Source: Myrica gale (Eukaryota; Streptophyta; Magnoliopsida; Fagales; Myricaceae). Taken from it: a stretch of 64,000 nt of DNA. Location: contig OZ005620.1 of NCBI GenBank assembly GCA_963930655.1, positions 19,659,001 through 19,723,000 of the forward strand. Direction: 5' to 3'. Position 1 is the stretch's first letter, and each line of letters starts with the position of its first letter. A model generated the notes under the pieces. That model was not told the origin of the DNA. It saw only the letters and a program-made list of their open reading frames with translations, and did not search any database. Both the position numbers and the translations under genes were made by a program. This document shows, piece by piece, positions 34,870 to 47,958 of this stretch.

Positions 34870-34889
34870 GGTCTACTGGTTTCTTTTTT

Positions 34890-35800
34890 ATAGCTGTTAT
34901 TTATTAATTTCATTATTTTCATATGTTTCAGTTAATAATAGCTGTCAAAACTTTATATCGCATAGTATTAGTCTTAACTCTTAAGACTTCAACGCGTAAC
35001 TACTGTTTTTCTTCTCTTTCTCTTTTTTTTTTGGATTTGATCACGTGGGTGGGCCTGTAAACAATAGTTTATACCTAAAATGATCCCTATATATTATAAT
35101 CCAAAACCCACCCTTCACGTCCGACATGATTAAGAACATATTTAACCACGAAATTGTTTCCAACTTTTGGATCACCTCAACCGAACCCCTGAAAAATCAG
35201 GTGGAAGCTTCCCTGTCGGATCACATCTGGGTGTCTCTCTGCCTACAACTTGCAAGTCCACCGGTTTCATGCCCAGGAAATACAGACACGGGACATGACC
35301 AGGCGGCAGAAGGCATAGACCGAATAAGGATCTTCAACAAAGACCACAATTGGTGATCAGAGAACATTATGGATGGTGGCTAGCCATGCTCAAAAGATCA
35401 TGGCACTTGCCAGTTCTGGTTGCAGGAGCATATCACTAAGGAGAGGTCATTATTTTCTTCGAGGGCTCTATCAGTAAAAGCAATTCAAGAGATGAAAGTA
35501 GCCATGCCCATGATCATACATACCAAAATATATAGATAAGTTAGAAATTTTTTCCCACCCTTTTATTTATATATAAAATAGAATTATATACAAAAGTTAC
35601 AACCCAAGATGGGTGGCCTAGTAGTAAAACCACACGTATATTAAGTCATCTCATCTAAAGATAAGTAGATGCGTCTTCACTAGACTCCCGACAGGATAAG
35701 ATGAGCTATAACTCAATTCTTCTTTCACGAGCGTCAACTATCGTTTGCATTAGCACGATGTCTAGATCTTGCATATTTTAGTTTTGAGTAAAAAATAAGC
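34890..35800. other. Intergenic, possible old SINE scrap
   Basis: No gene is recognised. Around 35605-35690, GGTGGCCTAGTAGTAAAA resembles the A-box region of another plant SINE family, with a degraded second half. An open frame at 35126-35356 is not similar to any known family. Confidence 0.35.
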
Positions 35801-35809
35801 ACTACAACA

Positions 35810-37184
35810 AATTAGGGTTTTAGCGACGGGTTATTTCATTGTTAAAGGGATACAATTTGGTTGCAAAAACGCTATAGCGACCATATAAGACCGTTGCTCA
35901 GTAGTCGCAACTAAACCGTTGGTAAAGACTTTTAGCGACGAGAATAATACTTTGTTGCTATTCAATAACTATAGCAACAAATTATATCGTTGCTGAAGTT
36001 CAATCAACTTCGTCGATATAAGGCTTAGTGGTCGCTAGACATGGCCACATAACAATGAATAATTTGGTCGCTCAAGCTGAAACTAGCGACTTATAGATTA
36101 CGTCGCTAAGGTCCATTTTAGCGACCAAGAATGATAGTTGTTATAGCTAACAACACCGACGAATTGTATATATAGCAAATAGTGGTACTAGCGACGCATA
36201 GAATGCATCGCTAAAGTCATCGCAAATAGTAGTACAAGTGACGAATAGAGTACGTCGCTAAAGTCCATTGGAGCGACGAATAGAGTACGTCGCTATAGCT
36301 AGCAACACCGACGGATTGGACATGTCGCAAATAGTGGTATTAGCGACACATAGAATATGTCGCTACAGTCCATGTTAGTGACCAATAATGGTAGTCGTTA
36401 TAGCTAGGTTCACCGACGATTTGGATATGTCACAAATAGTGGTTGTGTTTATGTAGCTGATTATGTTATTGCCTAAAAACATTAATCTTAAAATGATTGA
36501 GTTGCATCCATAAATTAATTGTACATTAAAACAAGAAGGAAATCAATTTTAAGGTAACAAAAACCATGCGATTTTATTAAGATAGTCCATACAATTAATA
36601 TAATGGCAACAACAAGCTTAATATAACAACTATTTAACAACCCAAAAGTGCCAAATGTATACAATTAAATCTAGTTTGATTTGGCCTTTGAATGATGTAC
36701 ACATGTCAATACACATCATGAAACTTAGAAAAATTACTCTTGTGGAGTAATTACTCTTGTGGAGTAATTTTTAGCAACGAACCAATATTTTTGTTGCTAA
36801 ATAGCTAATTTAAGCGAAGAACTTAACATTTGTCGCTAAAAACGTGTGTTTTGCTCTTTAACGACGAAACAATCTGGTCGCAAAAGAGTACTTTTAGCAA
36901 CAAAGTTGATATTCGTAGCTAAAACACATGTTTTTTAACATTTTAGCGACGAACGAATATTTTCGTCGCTACAGAATATTTTTAGCCACGAAATTGATGT
37001 TGTCGCTAATAAATTCGTCGCTAAAGAAGTATTTTAGCAGCGAAATTAATATTCGTCACTAAAAACAAAATTTAAAATCTTTAACGACAAACCAAATAAT
37101 TTAGTCGCTAAAGAGGTATATTTAGCGACGAACTTAGTTTTGTTGCTTATAAGTTAGTCGCTAGAGAGCAAATTTGTTGCAGCG
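35810..37184. mobile_element. Non-autonomous CACTA (En/Spm) transposon
   Basis: The 1,375-bp element starts CACTACAACAAATTAGGG, a typical CACTA terminus, and ends TTTGTTGCAGCG, the expected TTTGTTGTAGTG with two transitions. The 3-bp target duplication AAG is present on both sides (35807-35809 and 37185-37187). Both end regions (about 35820-36440 and 36760-37170) are packed with the subterminal word TAGCGACGAA and its complement TTCGTCGCTA, the presumed transposase-binding sites. The ~300-bp middle is AT-rich and has no transposase coding capacity. Confidence 0.88.
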
Positions 37185-37189
37185 AAGAA

Positions 37190-37735
37190 GGAAAAAAAAA
37201 TATGCAAAAAGTTAACGTACAACTCTACTAAGCTATGACCTAGACTCCAAAACATTATAAACAATTAGAAATGACTTTAATTTTGTTGAATGATTCCCCC
37301 TTGTCTTACTAGTAAACCCCAGGAAGGTTCCAACGGGGTCTCTGTCACTGCTGTTCTTTTTTCTTTTTCACCTCGTTTTCTTGTGAACAAAGGACCTTAG
37401 GAAAGAACCGCAATTGCGTAAAGCATGACGATAATGGAATATAAATCGCCGTTAAAAGTACAGCCGTCTAGGAAAGATCCAATGCTTCTCGTACGACTTT
37501 GCTCCCATGTTCCTCTGCCCTACTCGTTGAACCAAATACGACCGTTAACATCATCATCTATCAACTGACGGTCACGATGAGCCAGTCCCACGTTGTTTAC
37601 TCATAAGACATAAATCACGCGTCTCAAACGGGTCTTCCTGTTTTCAATAATTATTCACTTTAACGTTTCAGACACACTAAAAACTAACATTTTTTTTAAA
37701 AAAAATATTAAACTCTCTCTCTCTCTCTGAAAAGT
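37190..37735. other. Upstream region of the YODA-like gene
   Basis: No gene is seen. The stretch ends with a CT repeat at about 37713-37730 and further pyrimidine-rich sequence, as in many plant core promoters and leaders. This is the probable promoter of the downstream MAPKKK gene. Confidence 0.4.
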
Positions 37736-37739
37736 GTTT

Positions 37740-40070
37740 CTATCTATGAATCTCTCTCTACTCTTCCCCTCCTCCCTCTGTGCCTTTTCGGCTTCTCTGC
37801 TTTCTTCTTCTTCTGCGTTTCTGACACTCCGAGCTAGCCGCTGGTGACAGAAGGAGGGCGTTTTGGAGAGCTGTACATATACACTGTACCGTGAGTATTT
37901 GCTAGGGCTTTTGTGTTGGTTTTGGTGGTTAGAGCTTGAGTTGAGCTACAACGGTTACTAATTTTGATATAGTTTATACTTGGGTCTGTGGGCGTTTTTT
38001 AACTTGAGAAGTGTAACTCAGTGTGTTTAAAGGAATATTTTCTGTGCTTTTGTTGCTTAAATTGCGAGTAATTTGGTGTAGCCAAGATTGATGTTTTTAG
38101 TCTCCTGTGATTTGGAAGACGGGTTTGTTATTTTAGTCATTTGTTTGTAATTTAGTCTGTGGAAAGCAGATTGTTTGCCTGTAGATGCTGATTTTGGCAA
38201 TTTGCTGGATTAATTGTGGTTGAAATGAATGGCTTAATTGGTAGATCTTTGTTGAAAGGGTGTGTTTTGGGTTCTCGAGCTTCCGTATGATAATAACTGT
38301 GTCAAATGGATCTGTTTCAATGATGATATGTCAGTGTCTAATGTACTAGAGCAAATGATTTTGATGAGGATATATGTGTTCTTGAAGAAGCTCTAGATGT
38401 CAAAGAACTGATTGGTGGGCATGCTTTCTGGAGAGGGATTATGACTTGCGAAACTGAAGTTTGACATCAAAACCGAAATAACATGAGTGACAGTTGAAAA
38501 CCAATGTATTTAGGTGTGACTGGTTTTCAGGGGTTTCATTGGTTTATGCTACTGAACTTTTTAGTAAAATAAGGGTCTGTTTTACTGGAGCTGATAGTTC
38601 CAACGTCAAAGTTAAGTATTCTACTCTTGTTTCCACATATTACAGCTACAGAAAGAATCTCTGTGGTTAAGAAGTAAAGCCAGACTAGAAGCTTTATCCA
38701 CTCTTGTTGTAGTATGACCCATTATGGTTTGAGGATGTTCCAACTGTTCTGTTGGCTTGATGCCTACCCATTTCGAAGAGATGTGTTATTCCTAGCAGAG
38801 CATTTGGTGGCAGCCGATGGTTTGTCATGACATAGGGATCTTAGAAGAATGTGTTAACTAGTGAAGAAAGGTACTAGATGGGTTAATTGTTTGAAACCTT
38901 GCAATCAAGGACAATTTCTTGGCAGTTTTCTTTCAAAAGGTTTGTTCTGGACAAAACAGATTGAAAACCCATTTCAATATAGGAATTTGCATTCCATTCC
39001 ATAGGTTTTTTATTGACATAGTTTGTAACGACCCAAGGACAAGCACTAGCCACATCTGTGCTTTGACTTCAAAATGACTAGTCAAGGTTGATTTTGAAGT
39101 CAAAGCACAGATGTGGCCAGTGTTTGTCCTTGGGTCGTTACAAATGGTATCAGAGCGGTCCTAGTAACCACCAATGTGGGCTTGGTGCCTTGACGAGGAC
39201 GTCAAGGGTTTATGGGGGGAGATTGTGATACCCCGAATCCCACATGGAGTGAGAGAAGAGAATGAATGAGTGATTGGTTCTATAAGGGCCAAGTCCCACA
39301 TTGGGACCTTACTAGGTTTAACTGGGCTTTATAATGATCCAAGGGGCTTCAAGAGCAACCTTGACTAGTCATTTTGAAGTCAAAGCACAGATGTGGCTAG
39401 TGCTTGTCTTTGGGTCTTTACATAATACCTTTGACTTTATGAATTTTGCAAAGTGTTAGGAGCTCCAGCCGCATCCCAAACCATGCCAAAGTATACCTCA
39501 TCTACCTTTAGGGTTACCAAACAATCAATGTGCTTGGAACTGGAAAACAAACATGGAAAAGTGCATATTTGGTGGACTTCCCTTCTATATAAGGGATCGA
39601 AGGACATGGGTCTGTAGTGGGGAATAGAGGGAATTATCTTTGAGACCGTGCTATGTTGCTGTTCATTGGTTGCATTCTGCAGCTATGGTTTGTTTATTCA
39701 TATCTTATAAGTTTACAATTTGTAGATCTAATATTTGTTCCTTTTAGTATTGGTTTGGGTAAAATTTTGCCATTTATCCTTCTGTACAGGCCCTTTACAG
39801 TGCCATATCTTCTGAGCTACTTGACTCTGGTTGACACTATAGAAAAGGGCTGGCCAAGCTGTCTGTTCTCCGTTGATGAGGAGATTTTGTGGATACGGGT
39901 ATCGTACTAGACCTCATAAGTATTGGCACAATATCAGGTCCTAATCTGGTTGTTTACTTGGTGTACCTGTTATGGCTTATCTATAACCATGAGTGGATTT
40001 TAACTAGGGAGTTGGCCTTCTGTATGTAACCTTGTGTCCCTGTGAGCCTCTTTAAGTTTGTCACATAAGT
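37740..40070 (+). other. Putative 5' leader and leader intron of the YODA-like gene
   Basis: A CT-rich leader (about 37740-37887) ends at a good donor, TGTACC|GTGAGTATT. No coding frame of note lies between there and the ATG at 40071, which fits a ~2-kb intron in the 5' UTR; a possible acceptor is AACTAG|GGAG near 40007. The span contains the TRIM-like element at 39024-39422. The transcript structure is inferred, not observed. Confidence 0.5.
39024..39422 (+). mobile_element. Rearranged TRIM-type LTR retrotransposon relic
   Basis: A complete 199-bp LTR (39224-39422) runs from TGTGATACCCCGAATCCC to GGGTCTTTACA, with TG...CA ends. Before it lie a polypurine tract (TTATGGGGGGAGA), only ~80 bp of internal sequence, and a primer-binding site TGGTATCAGAGC (39145-39156) that matches the 3' end of initiator Met-tRNA. 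The 5' LTR is represented only by its last ~55 bp (39088-39142), preceded by an inverted copy of the same segment (39024-39080), forming a hairpin. There is no coding capacity, and the short LTRs and tiny interior fit a TRIM. It lies in the same orientation as the host gene. Confidence 0.8.
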
Positions 40071-43000
40071 ATGCCTTCATGGTGGGGAAAGTCTTCATCC
40101 AAAGAAGTAAAGAAGAAATCAAACAAGGAAAGCTTCATTGATACAATACACCGAAAATTTAAGAGTGCATCTGAGGAAAAGTGCAACAGTAGATCAGGAG
40201 TGTCTCGGAGGCATTGTAGTGACACTGTTTCAGAATGGGATGCTCGATCCAGGGTGCCTTCAAGATCACCCTCACCTTCTAAACATGTTTCACGGTGTCA
40301 AAGTTTTGCAGAACGGCCTCATGCCCAACCACTTCCACTTCCCGGGTTACAACTCCCTGGCATTGTGCTTACAAACTCAGGAATCAATGCAACATCAAAA
40401 AGAGGATTTGACAGAGGCTCTAAGCCACATATTTTGCCCCTTCCAAGACCTGGATGTACCCCAAACAAGGCAGAGCCTGCAGACGCTGAGGCTGATATAG
40501 TCAGTCATTCTGTTTCTAGCGTTAGCACCACCGATAGTGATGATCCATCTGATCCACGTCTCCTTAGTCCCCTGGCTTTTGACTATGAAAATGGAAACAA
40601 AACCATCCTACGTAGCCCCTCCCAGTGAGTCTACTATTATGTCACTAAAAATCAAAATGTATATACTTTTTTGGCTTGATGATGGACATATTTGCTATGA
40701 GATGAATCATACTTATATATGATCTCTACCCCCTACCCCTCAAGTTTTATACCTGACAACTTTTTATTTATCTTTATTGAAGCAGAGTGCACAAGGATCA
40801 TTTCCCTGCTGTTAATCAAAAGAACGCAAGTGACATATTGAGACCAGCTAATCTTCTCTTCAACAATCACATTGTTCCTACATCAGGGAAAAGGAGGGGA
40901 TTAAGTACACAAATGCAACATTTACAGATTCCTCCCCAGGGTGCTTTCTATAGTGCTCCTGACAGTTCAATGTCAAGTCCTTCCAGGAGTCCGATGAGAG
41001 TGCTTGGGCCTGAGCAAGTTCCCAACTCTGGTTACTGGGCAGGAAAATCTTATCCGGATATACCCTCTGGGCACTGCTCCAGTCCAGGTTCAGGTCATAA
41101 TTCAGTAGGGGGTGATATGTCGGGGCAGCTTTTTTGGCCGCACAGCAGGTGTAGTCCTGAGTGTTCTCCAATTCCGAGCCCCAGACTGACAAGCCCGGGA
41201 CCGAGCTCTAGAATACACAGTGGTGCTGTCACCCCTCTGCATCCGCGGGCTGGAGCTGCCACTGATTCACCTACAACACGACCTGATGATGGGAGACGAC
41301 AAAGCCACCGGTTGCCCCTTCCCCCCATCACCATTCCAAATTCTTGTCCATTTTCTCCTACATACTCAGCATCTACAACTCCCTCAGTTCCACGTAGTCC
41401 TGGTAGAGCAGAAAATCCAACAAGCCCTTGTTCGCGCTGGAAGAAGGGGCGCTTGCTTGGGAGGGGTACATTTGGACATGTGTATCTTGGTTTTAACAGG
41501 TCTGTACCCAAAAGGGTATGCCTAACTCTTATTTCAAATCTGTAATTACATATAATACCGTGTTTATTCCTCACAACCCCATGGATGATACACTGATTTT
41601 GTCTTCCACAACTTTAGCGGTGTAGATAATTACAAGAGATTGGAATCAGTGGTTATTCTTAAGGATTGGATTGTGCATGTTAGCACACATTCATCCTTTT
41701 TGTTGTTGTTATTGAATCTAAGAGCGATGATGTTTTCAGACTATAAATTGATGTTCTATGATTGATCGCATGTCATAAAGTGAAGTACTCCATGGTTTAT
41801 AATTCTCAATTTCACTAGAAATTCTCGTCTGCATGTCTCATCTGATGTGATTTTTGGCCCATAGTGAAAGTGGCGAGATGTGCGCTATGAAAGAGGTAAC
41901 TCTGTTTTTAGACGATGCGAAGTCAAAGGAAAGTGCACAGCAGCTTGGGCAAGTATGTTTTCCTTGGTAGATTTGGCAGAAATTTTGTAGAATAAAGCAT
42001 AGAATGCCTACTTCCCTTTTGAGGAGTTTGAGGTAGATTACATACTTATCATGGTCATGTGACAGGAAATTGCCTTGCTAAGTCGATTGCAACATCCAAA
42101 CATAGTACAGTATTATGGAACTGCAACAGTAAGTAATTTGTGCCTTGTAGACTAATTTTTGGATACTATTTGATGCATGAATTTCTTTTCTTTTCTTTTT
42201 TATTTTGGTTTTGTCCACAGAAATGCTAGACCAATTGAGGCAATCGGTGCGAAGTTGTACTTATTTTTCTGGTTTCTCTTTTTTTATTTTGCAGATAGAT
42301 GACAAACTATACATATATCTAGAGTACGTATCTGGTGGTTCCATCTATGAATTGCTTCAAGACTATGGTCTGCTTGGTGAAATTGCTATTCGCAGTTATA
42401 CTCAACAAATTTTGTCAGGGCTTGCATATCTGCATGCTAAAAACACTGTCCATAGGTGAGTTTGGTTAAATATAGTACCTAGTTTGATTGTTTTGAAATA
42501 TTTCCCGCCCGTTAGTCATGTTGGCCCTTTTGGTTTCATCATTTTGGAAGATCATTTATGCTAGTTAGTATAATGTAATTCTGCTTAGGGACATCAAAGG
42601 AGCAAATATTCTGGTAGACCCTTATGGTCGGGTGAAATTGGCAGATTTTGGGATGGCAAAGCATGTAAGAACATTCTCCTGCAGTTTTTTGTCGTGTTTT
42701 GTGAATCTTATCATGCCATAAAATAGTAACACGTGACACACCAGTTGTCGTTATTTCTTTTGTCGATACAGTTAGTTTCAAACATGATGGGTAAATTGAT
42801 ATGTTCTGTGGGGGATGAGAAGAATCTGTAAACGTTTTCTAGGAATTATGAAAGAAGAACAAATGATTCTGTTTCCAACATGAATTGCCAATTGGGCACA
42901 CAACAATCAGCTTTTTGCCAGATGTGAGTACTCAGACAATGACTTCTCGGTTCTAATAAAATAAAGTTTTTTTGAAAATAATTTGCAGATCAGTGGACAG

Positions 43001-45279
43001 TCGTGTCCATTATCATTCAAGGGAAGCCCCTACTGGATGGCACCTGAGGTCAGCATGGTTTGTTGTCACACTCGTGTCACCATCCTTTTTTATGCTTCCT
43101 AGTAGTTGTTTTTAGTTGTGATATTTGTTTAGGTTATCAAGAATTCAAGTGGTTGTAATCTTGCCGTTGACATATGGAGCCTTGGATGCACTGTGTTAGA
43201 GATGGCTACAACCAAACCACCATGGAGCCAGTATGAAGGGGTTAGTGCAAACAGGATATAAGGCTTATTTATTGTGAAATTTCTTGCATTCATAGTGTGT
43301 ATTTAATATACTAATACAAGCATTTTTCATTGAGAGCTGCCTGCCATGTCTAGATTGTTTGACATGTTTTCTCTCGTGTTCTGTGCCTCTTATAAGGTTG
43401 CCGCCATGTTTAAGATTGGAAATAGCAAGGAACTTCCTGAAATTCCTGATCATCTGTCGGAGGATGGAAAGGACTTTGTCAGATTGTGTTTGCAGCGTAA
43501 TCCATTACATCGTCCTACAGCTTTGCAGCTACTGGATCATCCTTTTGTTAGGAATGCTGCACCGCTGGAAAGGCCCCTTTTTGGTGCTGATCCCTCAGAA
43601 GCACCACCTATCCTTACAACTTCAGTGAGATCTCTGGTATGAGGATTTTACCCCCTCGGAAGTCCATGATCAATGTTTTCATCGTTGGTGCATGTGTGCA
43701 TTTTTTTAGTACTGATTCCAAATTAACATGATCTAATGGTGGATCGCGAATAAGCCATATTATGAGAAATTGGCCGAAACATAATTTAAGAATTTCCAGT
43801 TGGCAGGGGGAGCAAGTTAGTAGTTGCATCATTTTCTTTCTTTTGAGTTACATAATGATTCTACGAATATCTTCTTTCTAATTCTATCTATTCTCACAAA
43901 ATCAGGTTTTAAGTTAAAACTTCAGTGCCTTCAAACCTCATATAGTAGTTGGTATAACTGTATTATCTAGAAACAAACACTTCCATTATTTCCCTAATCT
44001 CACGTGGTTTGCTCGTTAACTTCCATAACTCAGACTCGGGAATACAATTATTGTAGTGGTGGTTAGGATTGTATGTGTTTGTATATACGTGGACTAGGTG
44101 TGCTTGTGAGAAATGATACTGTGATGCCTTTCAATTGTATATGATCTATCTTGTTCCTTAACTAAAGAATGTCTTGTAAACTTAATGCTGGTGAACTCAT
44201 AGGTGTCTTTTTGTCGGTCTGCCTTCAGTTTCCCTTTTTTTTCCCTGGCAAGATTAGTTTTACTGGTAATAATATAAACAAAATATATCAGGAGGGGTTG
44301 ATCATCCTCGACATTAGCACCAAAGGAATCAATTCAGTGCCAAATAAATCCATATGAGCCAGAAATAGACCAAATAATCAATCTTCCTGCAATTAATAGC
44401 TGGTTTTCATCTTTCAGGGCGTTGGACATGCACAAAGTCCTTCCTGCTTAGACTCGGAAGGAGCGGGTATCCATCTGTCTAGAGGCTCAAAAACTGTTTC
44501 AGGAGCCAGGTTCTCTCTGACTTTGATCACGCCCATGAACACTTGCATAAATGTAGTGTATTCCTGTATCATCAAATGTATCCATGTAGATATGGTTGAC
44601 ATAGTAACAAGTTGTGAAGAACTAACAGCACCTGAGTTGTCTCCTGATTATGTCATGGGCCATGTTACAACCATTACTTCATCGTTTGGTCTGCTAAATT
44701 TGTTCACTTTTTCCATCTGTTTCCAGTGATGCCCATACACGAAGGAACATATCATGCCCAGTTTCTCCTGTTGGGAGCCCTCTTCTCTATCCAAGGTCAC
44801 CACAACATATGAGCAGGTCACCACCACATATGAGCAGAAGAATGTCCCCATCTCCTATTTCCAGTCCTTGTACGACATCTGGATCGTCCACGCCCCTCAC
44901 TGGTGGTAGTGGTGCCATCCCATTTCATCACCCAAGGCAGCCAACAATGCACCTACAGGAGGGGGTAGGAATGAACCAGAGGGGCCAAAACAGTTTCTAT
45001 GCCAAAGGCAGCACCCCCTATCATGATCCAAAACCTGACCTTTTTCGAGGTACTCCACAAGCTTCTCATGCCTTCCATGATCTATTGTCATCTGATAACG
45101 GTGCTTCTGAAAACCAGATGGGACGGCCTTTCCATGGGGACACCAGGGAATTGTATGATAAACAGCTTGTTTTTGCTAATCATGTGTCTCAGCAGCTCCT
45201 AAGGGAACACCTAAGGCAAAATTCATCAGTGGAACTTAAACCCAGCTCACCACTTCCCAGTCGCAACATCGGAATCTGA
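40071..45279 (+). CDS. YDA: YODA-like MAP kinase kinase kinase
   Basis: Eleven coding exons keep phase and give 902 residues: 40071-40624, 40786-41499, 41865-41952, 42066-42128, 42295-42455, 42589-42664, 42989-43048, 43133-43240, 43397-43636, 44418-44509 and 44727-45279. A Ser/Pro-rich N-terminal regulatory region ([20 protein letters not shown]...) precedes the kinase domain (about 403-670): [18 protein letters not shown] loop, catalytic Lys432, HRDIKGAN with Asp528, DFG at 546-548 and APE at 570-572. The C-terminal tail contains [10 protein letters not shown] and ends near [13 protein letters not shown]. These segments match plant YODA/MAPKKK4 (883 residues in Arabidopsis), a MEKK-type kinase that activates MKK4/5 and MPK3/6 in stomatal patterning, embryo and inflorescence development. 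The long N-terminus is the autoinhibitory part in YODA. All catalytic residues are intact. Confidence 0.93.
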
Positions 45280-47620
45280 TTTACATGAGAATCCTCGACA
45301 AGAGCAGGATTTCCAGGCATGTCAGGCTCTTTCTGATGCTTCAATGGTGTCACACTCATGATCGATATCACCAATAGTACTTAGGAAATGAACTTGGGAA
45401 GTTGTATCTTTTGGAAGCCTAAATGGCAGGAAAATGTGCTCAACAGCACATGGTTGATCTGTTCAAATGGTAAGCACTATTGGTGGCAGACAATATAGGC
45501 TTTTATGGCTATGTCTTCTCGTTTGGCGTTGAGTGAAACATTTCACCCTGCATTTTCTGTGTTCTTATGTTAACTTTGCTCACTCCATAGACCCGCAAAC
45601 TGATCTGAGCACAAAATTGTTAATTTTGCAGAAAAGAAGATGGCCTCTAAAGATCCAGCACTCTGCGGTTCCTTGCAAGGAAGATCGTTTATGTTTGTGT
45701 AAAGAATGTACATTTTTACCACACCTGGAAAAACAGAAAAGCTGTCAGAGATACCACGATGTACACTGTTAAATATTCTTCCATTTTTCTCCGTTGGAAG
45801 GTGGGAGAAATGGTGGCAGTAGCTAAGAATCTTTTGTACAGAAAGGTGGGGGTTAAATCAGTAATGATTTTGAGTGGATGGTAGTTGAGCATTTGCCAGC
45901 CGGTTCAACCAATTCTATCATTCAACGGCAGCTTAGCCCCACTTTATAACTGGCTGTCATGTTGATACGGTTGTATGTACATTGTACCTGCATCAAATTG
46001 AAAATTTCTACTTCATCTCGTATGTCTGCTTTCAGTGAGGTCTTCTCATATTAATTCGTGTTGCACCCTCGTGATGATTGACAACTGTGACCATTAGGAT
46101 CGATAGCAAGCCTAAAAGAAATCAAAAGGTCTGCATACAGCCATTCAAACTGCGAATGCTGGAAGTAAAACCAACAGGCTTGAGCCTTGAGATGATGATC
46201 ATTTCGGCTTTCTATGGACTAGTTCGGAAGATTATTCAGGCTAAGAAACCCAAATAAAGCTCAGACGGTATAAAGCTGTGGTAGCATCAAACATTGATCG
46301 GATTTCTGCCCCGCTGAATAGAGTTTATAAGTCTTTGCCTTCCTCCTGTGAAGGGAAAGAGAAAAGCCAGAGATGCATATTAAAGCTAGCCAACAAGTGC
46401 ACATGTTTTTTGTTTTTCTGGTCAATAAGCCCACATGATTTAGAAGTGCATCGATCATCCAGAATATCCATGTGGGGGGGGGGGGGGGAATCAGATGCAA
46501 TCTTTCATATTGATACTTAATAGAACATATCTCTAAGAATAATATTCCTGGAACCCTTAGGGTCTAGAGTGATTTTCCAGATCGCTGGGGAAAACCTGTC
46601 TTTTCCTGACTAGAATAGTAATCAACAAACCTGATTACGATGTCCATAATTCCTTTGGAGAAAAAATTGTTCTATAAAGTCTGTTGGGGCCTCATTTATT
46701 TATTTCTGCAATAGAGACTCATACATGCTTTCCCAGCATGATTTTGATCGTTGTGCAATTTTTTCAGTCTAAATAAAAGTTCCTAACAGTCTTTAAATCT
46801 TTACCTAAAAGATCCCTACTTTCAATTTTCAACCATAATTGTTTTAAGACCTTACTAAAGACGAGATAAAATAATGTTTACAGGTATTTCATGAAGTACT
46901 CAGAAAAATGAAAAGTAACACATTACTCATGATAACTCTTAGGAGGAAAGTATCATATAGCCCACGACCAATCTGCATATAGCAATGTTCACTATTCAGA
47001 TACCCAGAAGCAGAAAACTCCAACAGCTTGACATGACAGAAGTATTTCATAATTTTATTTTACAATGCAATCAAAACCAATGCAGATGTGGAAGAAAAGG
47101 GAAGTATTGCTTATATTCTTTTCTGGGTAAGTCTAGTATTGACAATAATAAGTTATTATTAAGGGATAAATACAGTTTTCACCTCTGAATTTGAAAAGTT
47201 TGACATATTACACCTTAAACTTTGAGTTTCAAAACATTTCATGCTTAAACTTTTGACATTGTACAAATTGCATCCTTCTCGGACGGAAAATAGCGCACGA
47301 AATCGGCACGTGATTTTTTGGCCTGCAATTTTACATTTATACCGGTCACATGCGTCATTTTCAGTCTAAGTTGGAAGGAAAATTTGACAGAAGGGTGCAA
47401 AGTGTAAGATGCTAAAGAGTTCAAGGGTGAAATGTCTCAAAATTAAAAGTTTTTTTAGTGTAATTTGCCCGACCCCCCCCCCCCAAAGTTTAGCCTTATT
47501 ATTAAACAACCACAGGCAAACGAAGGCCAGTAAAAACACAGCAGTTAACATCAATGATCAAACTACTTGCATACCTTGATAAGCATATACCATATGCCTG
47601 TCAAACAAGGAGTTGATGCT
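45280..47620. other. 3' UTR of the YODA-like gene and intergenic sequence
   Basis: The first ~700 bp are probably 3' UTR. No further gene is recognised. Homopolymer runs occur: 15 G at about 46474-46488 and 11 C at about 47474-47484. 47160-47480 resembles a diverged MITE by style (TAAGGGATAAATACAG...), but its ends could not be paired. Confidence 0.4.
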
Positions 47621-47630
47621 GACAACTTCG

Positions 47631-47879
47631 CAGTGGCGGAGCCAGAAACCCAACTAATGGGGGGCAAACTTTTAAGGAAAAATGACAAAAAAAATTTTTT
47701 ACTACTTAATGCAAAAAAATGTCTTAAGAGTATAAATAAAAAAAATTAAGGACTAAAAACACTAAAAATATTGAAATACATGTACCGTACTATTTGCTGA
47801 TACTGAGATGTGACATTAAAGATTAAATTATTGTTGTTCAAGACACCAATAGAGAATCAACTAATCACACAAACAAAAG

Positions 47880-47958
<79 letters not shown>

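Noticed and set aside
35810-37184. The dense TAGCGACGAA/TTCGTCGCTA repeats, considered as a possible CRISPR-like or regulatory array
   Set aside because: The spacing is irregular, both orientations are mixed, and the stretch is bounded by CACTA termini with an AAG target duplication, so they are transposon subterminal repeats.
46472-46490. Run of 15 G, with similar runs near 47474, 58085 and 59307
   Set aside because: Simple homopolymers, prone to sequencing error; single runs without the repeated G-tracts expected of a strong G-quadruplex.
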